Origin: Evtepia sp.
Lineage (GTDB): Bacteria > Bacillota > Clostridia > Oscillospirales > Oscillospiraceae
Assembly: GCA_020025735.1 (NCBI GenBank)
Contig: JAHHRP010000001.1
Span: forward strand, 1 to 58,788
DNA: 58,788 bases
Direction of reading: 5' to 3'
Shown: piece after piece, positions 1 through 7,189 of the stretch
How positions within the stretch are numbered: position 1 is the stretch's first letter
Layout of the letters: every line of letters starts with the position of its first letter
Notes under the pieces: model-generated
The model's database searches: none
The model's input: only the letters and a program-made list of their open reading frames with translations
Told to the model about the DNA's origin: nothing
Program-made: the position numbers and the translations under genes

Positions 1-72
1 ATGGACATTCCAGATGGTTATAGGTACAATAAAAACAGTAATATTCCAATTTATGAAAAGGCGATATCATGA
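1..72 (+). CDS. possible 3' end of an upstream gene
   Basis: Frame 1 is open from the first base and stops with TGA at 70-72. That stop overlaps the ATG of the lipoprotein gene in the ATGA arrangement typical of translational coupling. The visible peptide (about 23 residues, ending YEKAIS) has no feature I recognise. The ATG at base 1 is probably an internal codon, since nothing upstream is visible. It may be the tail of a gene lying outside the window, or a chance open frame. Confidence 0.3.
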   Translation: MDIPDGYRYNKNSNIPIYEKAIS

Positions 73-887
73 AAAAATTTCCACTACTTTGTTTGACACT
101 CGTATGGTCTCTCAGCTTGACCGCCTGTGGGACATCGCACGGGCAGCCCCACACAGAAAGTGATGCCGCTGCGAACTACTTGGGGAAATATCTCTGTACC
201 AGCATCACTATGGATAACCTGACGATGAACCCTGCTGGCAAGTGGCTGACACTAAAAGATGACGGCACAGCGTCAACTTTCCTGACAGAAGAGGAAAGCG
301 AAGCTGAGTGGAAGCTATCAGGGGATCAGCTCACGATGACTGTGGCTGGGAAAACCATCGGCACAGGGAAGCTCCAGGGCAGCACGCTCACACTGGAGAT
401 GATGGGGATGGAATACACCTTTTCCCAGGAAGGCGTACTAGCCCAGGAGCAGGCTGACGGGACCGCATTTGCGACCTTTACTTGCTATGGCAATTTGTAT
501 GCGGTGCGCTATCCTACGGCACTCTTCCGCCAGGACCCAGCTGGGCTGTCTGATCTGTACAGTGAGGATGGGACGCAGGGTTGGATCACCAAACTGGACA
601 CTTCGGAACGCGTGAACGAGTGGTTAGCTGGGTTTGACGAGAAGAGAACCAAGGAAGGAACAGAAGATTATCAGCGTTTAGAACTCACGGTATCAGGTTA
701 TCCTGCCAGTGCTATTATCTACCGAGATGAGACAAGTTGGCGTAGTGAGGTAATCGTAAACTTTGGTTCAAATGTGGGCAATGAGCGCTATCCGATGTAT
801 GCGGCGTATCTCTACTTTACAGGAGACACCTATATGTCTGTCTGGAGTGAGGAAATACAAGGGATTGTAAACAGCTTAACACTATAA
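69..887 (+). CDS. secreted lipoprotein of unknown function
   Basis: A 272-residue protein with a lipoprotein signal: two Lys after Met, a hydrophobic stretch to about residue 19, then lipobox LTAC with the lipidated Cys at residue 20. It should be anchored to the outer face of the membrane. Residues 35-125 alternate short beta strands with conserved-looking GTGKL and TLTLE segments, resembling the small lipocalin-like domains common in gut Clostridia lipoproteins; this is a fold impression only. The C-terminal half (about 135-272) is a second globular region I cannot assign. AAAAGG lies 7 bases before the ATG, and the start overlaps an upstream stop, so it is probably the last gene of an operon. 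A strong hairpin follows. Function unknown. Confidence 0.8.
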   Translation: MKKFPLLCLTLVWSLSLTACGTSHGQPHTESDAAANYLGKYLCTSITMDNLTMNPAGKWLTLKDDGTASTFLTEEESEAEWKLSGDQLTMTVAGKTIGTGKLQGSTLTLEMMGMEYTFSQEGVLAQEQADGTAFATFTCYGNLYAVRYPTALFRQDPAGLSDLYSEDGTQGWITKLDTSERVNEWLAGFDEKRTKEGTEDYQRLELTVSGYPASAIIYRDETSWRSEVIVNFGSNVGNERYPMYAAYLYFTGDTYMSVWSEEIQGIVNSLTL

Positions 888-910
888 GCTGGACTTTTTC
901 GTCTGTATAG

Positions 911-945
911 GCGCGAGGCCAACCCTTTACGGGTTGGCCTCGCGC
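911..945 (+). terminator. strong stem-loop after the lipoprotein gene
   Basis: A perfect 15-bp inverted repeat (911-925 with 931-945) around a 5-base loop lies 24 bases after the lipoprotein stop and between convergent genes. The T-rich tail is poor on both sides (TACGTATTTA on the plus strand), so termination is likely but not textbook. It could serve both the lipoprotein gene and the surface-protein gene ending at 1001. Confidence 0.6.
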
Positions 946-1000
946 TACGTATTTAGAGACGGTTTTCCTGTCTCTTCGTATTGTTGTTAGAGATTCTCAA

Positions 1001-4000
1001 TTAGGTGGAGGCAATAATCTTATCTACAACAAACTTGCCAGTACCATCATCCTTGAGTGTAACCTTATCTGCAGCTTTATTGCTAATCTCTTGACCATAT
1101 TTTGCGGCCTTGAGACCAGAAACTGTCAGAGTAACATCCGCTGCCAGTGCATTGGTTTTGGTTGTCAAGATGATTGCCATACCATCATCCTCATAAAGTG
1201 CAGCATCAAACACAGGAGCAGAGCCTCCACCAAATGCAAAACTGCCAGCAACCAGAGCGGTCTTCGTATCCAGCTTCTGGTTGAAAGTAAGCTTGATTGT
1301 AGCCGTCTTTGCAGAGGCATCCTGTGCAATAACCTCTGCCTTAGCAATCTGAACAGACGGAATCTCAGTAACAGTTACCATAGCTTTCTTCAGATCGATG
1401 CTCTGCGTCGGCTGGAAAGTAGCGACAGTCGTAGCCGTTGCCTGAGTATCCACTATAATAGTCTTGCTTTCACCGGGGAGAGCAACTGTCACCTTATACT
1501 TAGAGCCAGCATCAATCTGATTGATTGTTGCGGTCAGTTTGACGATGTCATTCGCAGTTGCATTAACCTTATCCCAGGCAAAAGTCAAGGTGGAATCCTT
1601 GTCTTTTGTCAAAATATTATAGTCTTTCAGAGTCTTGGCATTTGCGTCAGCACTGACAGTAAAGCTATATTTTGTGCCAGAGTTCTTAATATTAGTGAAC
1701 TTAACATCGACAAAGCCAGTGCCAAGTGCCTTGGTGTCTGCACCACCAATATTGGCAGCTTGAGCAACGCCATTGCCATTGGTCAGGGTAATTTCTTTGC
1801 CCTCCAGGGTCCCCCCAGTTGCGCCAGTGATGGTGAAATCAGCCTTGGCGGAAACCTGGCCAGCCAGCCAAGTGCCAGTGGTTACCGCCAGCTGAGCACC
1901 GGTAGTGTCGAGAGTAGTAGTAGTCGCAGCGGCCAGGGCTTGATCATCGCCAACGGTCAGCTTGGTCTCGCCGTTGAAGTAACGAACCAGGACCTTGGAG
2001 GCCGTCAGGGATTCCGGCTTAACGGTTACGCCGTCGTATGCACCGAAGTCAACATCCGAATTGGTACTCTTCTGTGCCTTTGCGTCGAGGTCATTCATAG
2101 TGAAGGCACCAATTTCCTTGCCGTTTTTATCAAGTACCTTGTAGGTGACAGTATATTTAGCATCATCTGTGGCCCACTCAGGCTTCGTCACAGTGATGTT
2201 GAATACCAGGTCACCAGTGGGGGTCACGCGACTGCCGGAAACGGTCACATTGTCGATTCCATTGACCTTGTCACCCGTATTGGAGGTCGTCCCATCTTCA
2301 TTGCCACCGTAAATCAGATTATCATTATTAGCGCTGACCAAATCGTCCTTGTGTGCGTCGCTCTTGAACCAACGGCCCTGCTCGATAACGACCAGGTCGG
2401 GCTCATCACCGCTCAGACCAGCGTACAGAACGTTAGCCAGGTACTTCTTGCCATCGGCAGTCTTGTCAGCTTCGTTGATGCTGCCGTCCTTCTGGCCGGT
2501 CTTATCGTCGGAATTGACATACAAGATGGTAGCGTTGCTGATATCCAGATCGCCGACACCAATGACGGAGATGGTCTTCTTGTCAGTGGAAACCTTGGTG
2601 ATTGCGCTCAGCGCTGCGTCCTTATCCTTGACCATAGCATCCACGTCATCAATCCAGTTGACGTTGTCCTTAGCATTCAGGGTGTTGTAGCCAATCACAG
2701 TGCGTGCGGTACGGTCGCTCAGGGTGTTGTGATCCTCCTGAACGGTGATCTCCTCGGTGCCGTTCCACATCTTGAAGGTGAGAGTCTTGTTTCTGGTGAT
2801 CCACTTTGCGTCCTCGGTGATGAAGCCGTAGTGGTTCCAGCTCTGGTTGCTCACCTTATCCAACTCAGCATTGACTTGTACAGCCAGAGCGCCAATGCGG
2901 TCCAGACCGTTCATGTCGCCGGAGAAGCCGTAGACAATGCTGCCATCCACAACAGTGCCACCCTTGCCCTTACCATTAATATTATCCAGATCCAGAGCGT
3001 TGAACTGCTTGCCAGTCAGGTCAGCAACCTTTTTGCTGCCTGGATTGTACAACAGAACTTGTGCGTTGTCATCAATCTTGAGACCATCAAACTTATCGCC
3101 AGCCAAATCAGACTTGTTCAGAGTCTTATCACCACGGAAGGTCAGGTCGCCGTAATACTCTTCGTACTTCGTATCTGCAACACCGTTCTGCAGCTTTTCA
3201 AAGCTGTACTTATCACCGGACACAGTGTACTCGTACACAGTACCAAGGTTGCCCTTCAGGTCAGCGAACTTCACGGTGCTGTCCTTGTCAACGGTAACGG
3301 TCTTTTCAGTGCCGTCGAAGAGAGCAATTTTCACACGGTCCTCAACACCAGTGGTGTCGGCAGCCATGATGAGGGCAACGTTGTCCACGCGGCCAGTGTT
3401 GGTCCCGGTGGACTTCTTCATGTAGAAGGTGATGCCGTTGACGGCAACATACTCTACGTTGTCGCCAGCCTTCACGGTGTTCAGGTCAGCCTTGGAGCGG
3501 TCGCCCTGGACAGCTGCTGCACTATTGTACCAGGTCTCACCGATCTGATACTGGTCATACTTAATCTTACCTTTGACAGTGCCATTGTCGAAGAAGGACT
3601 CGCTTTCCTTGTTGTTGCGCAGAGCAGCCAGGGTATCCTTCTGCACTTCTGCCTTGACGACGTCAAACTTGTCCTGGAACAGGTTTCTGGTGATGACTAC
3701 CCAGTCGTCCTTTTTCAGGCCCTCGGCAATGTTCTCGTCAGCGTTCTTATAGGTCTTGCCAGCAGCGATGATCTTGTCAGAACCAACATAAGTGACCTTA
3801 GCCACATTATAGGTCTTGACGATCAGGGCATCCAGCTTGCCGTTGCCGTTAGAGTCAACAAAGGTATAGACGTTGGGGTTAAAGGTGTTGGCGTCCAACT
3901 CATCGAGGGTGGTGCCGTTGGCCAGCACGCCGTCAACATAAGTGGTGATCTCACCCTTGCTGTTGGTCTCGACAGAGTAAGACTTGCCGTCGAACTTCAC

Positions 4001-4969
4001 CTTGTTGTCGTCCTTGGAGGTCTCGTTGGCAACGGTAGTGTAGATCTTGTTGTCGTTGATAGCAAAGACACCCAGAACCTGGTCGCTGTGGTTTCTGTTG
4101 TAAACGACCTTGACCTTCTGACCCATCAAAGCAGAGTAGTCCTCGTCCAGCTTGGAGAAGCTGCTCACGTAGGGCTTGTCGCTGGCCAGCTGATCGGCGG
4201 CAGGACTCATGGTGATGGAGAGATCTGTCTTGTCAACGCCGGTCAGGGTACCTACGCTGATCAGCGCGTTGTAGCGGTCGCGCAGCAGGGTGATCTTGTC
4301 GTCGGTCTGGCCCACGACCTTGTCCTGCACCACACCGTCCTTGTACTCGACCTCGTAAGCCTGCATGGCGTTCCAGACCATCTGGGCAGCCTGGTCACGG
4401 GTCACAGCAGCAGAAGTGTCCATCTTCTCCAGGCCGTCATACAAGTGCTTCTGAGCAGCACGGACGTTGACGTTGGTCTCCCAAGCGTTGCCGGTGAACT
4501 TCTCATTGGTAGCATTGTAGCCCAGGGACACCAGCAGCATCTTAGCCAGCTGAGCGCCGGTCACGTTGCCTGCGGGAGCAAAACGGCCACCGCCGACACC
4601 GTCCACGATGCCCTGTGCCACACAGGACTCAATGTAGCCCTCGGCCCAAGCGTGAATGGTCCCGCGCACATCTTTGAAGGTGGGCTTAGCATTGGTGCTC
4701 ACATTGGGCTCCTTGCCACCGTTCAGGGCCACGCAGATCATCTTTGTGACCTCGGACCGCTTGATGTTGCGCTCAGGATGGAACGATCCATCCTCGTACC
4801 CGACGAGGATGTTCAGTGCAGAGCACGCATCCACCGCCTCAGTGTTCTCGATCTTGTCCTGATCTGAGAACGCTGCCCCGGCGCCCATGACCATGACTGA
4901 CAGCATCACAGCAACACAGAGCACCAGGCTCAGAACCTTCTTCTGGCGATGCCCCTTGATTTTAAACAC
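1001..4969 (-). CDS. large SLH-domain surface (S-layer-type) protein
   Basis: A 1322-residue secreted protein. I start it at GTG 4969, because GAGAGG sits 5 bases upstream and the encoded N-terminus (VFKIKGHRQKK, then a hydrophobic run ending GAGAA) is a good Sec signal cleaved near residue 33. The longer ATG frame from 5074 would begin inside a palindrome. Three SLH motifs follow, at about residues 34-85 (GYEDGSFHPERNIKRSE), 97-150 (FKDV...WAEGYIESCVAQGI) and 160-205 (AAVTRDQAAQMVWNAM). SLH triads bind pyruvylated secondary cell-wall polymer, so the protein is anchored outside the wall. The remaining roughly 1100 residues are acidic and rich in Asp, Lys, Thr and Val, with repeated short beta segments; the last 450 or so look like Ig-like/invasin-type sandwiches. 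Codon choice is very restricted (TTA, CTA and TCA are nearly absent), as expected for high expression. It is probably the S-layer or a major surface protein. Confidence 0.85.
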   Translation of the reverse strand: MFKIKGHRQKKVLSLVLCVAVMLSVMVMGAGAAFSDQDKIENTEAVDACSALNILVGYEDGSFHPERNIKRSEVTKMICVALNGGKEPNVSTNAKPTFKDVRGTIHAWAEGYIESCVAQGIVDGVGGGRFAPAGNVTGAQLAKMLLVSLGYNATNEKFTGNAWETNVNVRAAQKHLYDGLEKMDTSAAVTRDQAAQMVWNAMQAYEVEYKDGVVQDKVVGQTDDKITLLRDRYNALISVGTLTGVDKTDLSITMSPAADQLASDKPYVSSFSKLDEDYSALMGQKVKVVYNRNHSDQVLGVFAINDNKIYTTVANETSKDDNKVKFDGKSYSVETNSKGEITTYVDGVLANGTTLDELDANTFNPNVYTFVDSNGNGKLDALIVKTYNVAKVTYVGSDKIIAAGKTYKNADENIAEGLKKDDWVVITRNLFQDKFDVVKAEVQKDTLAALRNNKESESFFDNGTVKGKIKYDQYQIGETWYNSAAAVQGDRSKADLNTVKAGDNVEYVAVNGITFYMKKSTGTNTGRVDNVALIMAADTTGVEDRVKIALFDGTEKTVTVDKDSTVKFADLKGNLGTVYEYTVSGDKYSFEKLQNGVADTKYEEYYGDLTFRGDKTLNKSDLAGDKFDGLKIDDNAQVLLYNPGSKKVADLTGKQFNALDLDNINGKGKGGTVVDGSIVYGFSGDMNGLDRIGALAVQVNAELDKVSNQSWNHYGFITEDAKWITRNKTLTFKMWNGTEEITVQEDHNTLSDRTARTVIGYNTLNAKDNVNWIDDVDAMVKDKDAALSAITKVSTDKKTISVIGVGDLDISNATILYVNSDDKTGQKDGSINEADKTADGKKYLANVLYAGLSGDEPDLVVIEQGRWFKSDAHKDDLVSANNDNLIYGGNEDGTTSNTGDKVNGIDNVTVSGSRVTPTGDLVFNITVTKPEWATDDAKYTVTYKVLDKNGKEIGAFTMNDLDAKAQKSTNSDVDFGAYDGVTVKPESLTASKVLVRYFNGETKLTVGDDQALAAATTTTLDTTGAQLAVTTGTWLAGQVSAKADFTITGATGGTLEGKEITLTNGNGVAQAANIGGADTKALGTGFVDVKFTNIKNSGTKYSFTVSADANAKTLKDYNILTKDKDSTLTFAWDKVNATANDIVKLTATINQIDAGSKYKVTVALPGESKTIIVDTQATATTVATFQPTQSIDLKKAMVTVTEIPSVQIAKAEVIAQDASAKTATIKLTFNQKLDTKTALVAGSFAFGGGSAPVFDAALYEDDGMAIILTTKTNALAADVTLTVSGLKAAKYGQEISNKAADKVTLKDDGTGKFVVDKIIAST

Positions 4970-5042
4970 TTTTTCCTCTCTTTTCCCACCGTTTTCCCAC
5001 AGCATTCCCACAGAAAAAGGCCTGTTTTCTCCGATATAAGCC

Positions 5043-5088
5043 AGACAAATTCCCCGGTGTCTGCTAGCAGACACCGGGGAATTTGTCT
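5043..5088 (-). terminator. 46-base perfect palindrome between two minus-strand genes
   Basis: The sequence from 5043 to 5088 is an uninterrupted palindrome with 23-base arms, centred on GCTAGC. It lies 17 bases after the stop of the flavin oxidoreductase gene and about 75 bases before the surface-protein start. The arms run from an A/T-rich base (AGACAAATT) to a G/C-rich top, so the RNA would form a very stable hairpin with U-rich flanks in either direction. Most likely it is the operon terminator. It could also sit at the 5' end of the surface-protein mRNA and stabilise it. Confidence 0.7.
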
Positions 5089-5105
5089 TTGTAAGACGGA
5101 CAGAA

Positions 5106-7172
5106 TTAACCGTCTATTTCATTTTCCAAAATACGCAAAGCACCAGTAGGACAGGCCTCAGCGCACTTGAGACAATCTACACATTCTCGAACCACATCAC
5201 TGTGCTGGAACTCTGGAGAAATGGAAGTTTCAAAGCCTCGGTTCACCAGACCTAAAATTCCCTTTCCAACCACTTCACTGCATAGACGCACGCACTGGTT
5301 ACACAAGATACATTTGCCTTGGTCCCGTTCAATGACTACCAAACGCTTCTCTTTATAGCTAGGATGAAGTTTGCCACTCCCGTTGCCCCGCAGACGCTCA
5401 ATGCGTTCAGGCTGTAGTTCATAGAGATTTGCACAACGAATGAGCCTACACTCATCAAAGTCATGGCAGCCACAGTCCAGACAGCGTGCGGCCTCAGCCC
5501 GGGCCTGGGCCTCAGAGAAGCCCAGATTGATCTCCTCAAAGTCGTGTTTCCGTTCCTCAGGATCCCGAGTCGGCATTTTAGCACGGGGAAGCTTAATATA
5601 GTCTGCATAATAATCAGGCGAAACATTCTTGACAGACAGGTATGTTTTCTGATATGGTACCTGAATACCGTTGAGGTATAAGTCTACCACCTTAGCACAG
5701 CGGCGCGCCTCGCCAATGGCCTCAATCGCAATGGATGCTCCCTGGTTCGTCGCATCACCCACAGCAAAAACACCAGGCATAGAGGTGCGATAGCTCGTCT
5801 CATCAGCAGAGATAATCCCCTTCCGGTTAAGCTCAATCCCCTCAAACCCCGCCACATTGGCCTTCTGTCCGATGGCACTGATGACACATGTAAGCGGAAG
5901 CACCTCAAACTTACCCTCCACAGGAACAGGCCGACGGCGGCCACTCTCATCGGGTTCTCCCAGTTCCATGACTTGGAGCCTCATTTCTTTGACTTTCCCA
6001 TTCTCTCCGACAATCTCAGCAGGATTTGTAAGGAATTTATAGATCACGCCCTCTTCTCGGGCCTCGTCGATCTCCAACTGTTCCGCAGGCATCTCTGCCT
6101 CGGTACGGCGGTAAACCACATAGACTTCCTTCGCGCCCAAACGAACAGCTGTGCGACAGGCATCCATGGCGGTGTTGCCGCCGCCTACCACAGCCACCTT
6201 ATCCCCGATGACAGGCTTTTCGCCCAATGCTACCCGCTGTAAGAAATCGATGCCGCCCATGACGCCCTCCAAGTCCTCTCCGGGGCAGCCGATAGGCATA
6301 CTTTCCCAGGCACCAATCGCTAAGACCACCGCATCGTAGTGGTTCTTAAACTCCTCAAAAGTCGCATCTGTCCCGATGCGATAGTTGTTTTTCATTTCTA
6401 CGCCCAAAGAAGCGATCTCCGCAATCTCCTCGTCCAGCACCCGTTTGGGCAAGCGGTACTCAGGAATGCCGTAGCGGAGCATCCCCCCCATCTGGGGCAT
6501 TGCGTCCACAATGGTCACACGGTGTCCTTTAAGCGACAGATAATACGCTGCGGTAAGTCCACCAGGTCCGCCGCCGATAATACCCACACGCTTACCGGTA
6601 GCAGCTGCCTTGGCAGGCAAATAACCTCCTGCTTGAATGACTCGGTCAGCTGCAAAATATTTCAGATAAGAGATGGAGATTGGCTCCTCCACCATTTGCC
6701 GACGGCAGCCACCCTCACAAGGATGAGGACAGACCCGGCCAATGGAAGCGGGAATCGGCAGACGCTCCTTCAGGATTCGTACAGCCTCTTTATCATCGCC
6801 TCGGGCAATGGCCTGAATATACCCCTGCGCGTTAACACTGGCAGGACACTTGAGTACACATGGGCCTCTACAATCTCCATCGTGGTCACTCATGAGCAGC
6901 TCAATGCTGGTCTTGCGGGTGCGAACTACCCGTTCAGACTCCGTATAAATCACTTGTCCATCCTGGGCCTCAGTAGCACAGGCCCGCAGGAGCTTAGGGT
7001 TGCCCTCTGCTTCCACTACGCAGAGGCTGCAGCCACCGTAATGGTTTAGCTCTCCGTTATGGCAGAGGTTTGGAATCGCGATCCCATTGCTTTCCGCGAT
7101 CTCCAGGAGGGTCTGACCGGCCTTACCAACACAGGTCTTACCGTTGATCGTAATCTTAATTCTCGATTTCAT
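5106..7172 (-). CDS. NfnB/GltD-like FAD oxidoreductase with extra Fe-S domains (StnA-like)
   Basis: A 688-residue multi-cofactor protein. In order: an N-terminal NuoG-type [2Fe-2S] ferredoxin domain (Cys pattern CHNG...GGCSLC...C, residues about 35-70); a HDGDCRGPCVLKCP segment and CPHPCEGGC, the [4Fe-4S] ligands of the GltD/NfnB N-terminal domain; an FAD-binding motif GIIGGGPGGLTAAYY; a pyridine-nucleotide motif VVGGGNTAMDACR; an unusual Cys cluster CLDCGCHDFDEC; and a C-terminal pair of [4Fe-4S] motifs (CILCNQCVRLC, CVDCLKCAEACP). GltD-family subunits oxidise or reduce NAD(P)H at FAD. Paired with the NuoEF fusion 17 bases upstream, this is the architecture reported for the Sporomusa-type Nfn (StnABC) transhydrogenase and related bifurcating HydB-family complexes. 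GGAGGGG precedes the ATG. Substrates (NADH, NADPH, ferredoxin) are inferred; a plain NADH:acceptor reductase is the alternative. Confidence 0.8.
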   Translation of the reverse strand: MKSRIKITINGKTCVGKAGQTLLEIAESNGIAIPNLCHNGELNHYGGCSLCVVEAEGNPKLLRACATEAQDGQVIYTESERVVRTRKTSIELLMSDHDGDCRGPCVLKCPASVNAQGYIQAIARGDDKEAVRILKERLPIPASIGRVCPHPCEGGCRRQMVEEPISISYLKYFAADRVIQAGGYLPAKAAATGKRVGIIGGGPGGLTAAYYLSLKGHRVTIVDAMPQMGGMLRYGIPEYRLPKRVLDEEIAEIASLGVEMKNNYRIGTDATFEEFKNHYDAVVLAIGAWESMPIGCPGEDLEGVMGGIDFLQRVALGEKPVIGDKVAVVGGGNTAMDACRTAVRLGAKEVYVVYRRTEAEMPAEQLEIDEAREEGVIYKFLTNPAEIVGENGKVKEMRLQVMELGEPDESGRRRPVPVEGKFEVLPLTCVISAIGQKANVAGFEGIELNRKGIISADETSYRTSMPGVFAVGDATNQGASIAIEAIGEARRCAKVVDLYLNGIQVPYQKTYLSVKNVSPDYYADYIKLPRAKMPTRDPEERKHDFEEINLGFSEAQARAEAARCLDCGCHDFDECRLIRCANLYELQPERIERLRGNGSGKLHPSYKEKRLVVIERDQGKCILCNQCVRLCSEVVGKGILGLVNRGFETSISPEFQHSDVVRECVDCLKCAEACPTGALRILENEIDG

Positions 7173-7189
7173 AACATACCCCTCCTTCC

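Noticed and set aside
1091..4867. A 1258-codon open frame antisense to the SLH protein
   Set aside because: It is in codon register with a gene that avoids TTA, CTA and TCA, which explains the lack of stops. Its translation is low-complexity without domains or a ribosome site.
5070..5074. ATG 5074 as start of the SLH protein
   Set aside because: It lies inside the 46-base palindrome, gives a non-signal N-terminus, and has no Shine-Dalgarno site. GTG 4969 has one and opens a proper signal peptide.
6339..7049. 236-codon plus-strand frame opposite the flavin oxidoreductase
   Set aside because: It is a shadow of a gene full of recognised cofactor motifs, with no ribosome site and an implausible composition.
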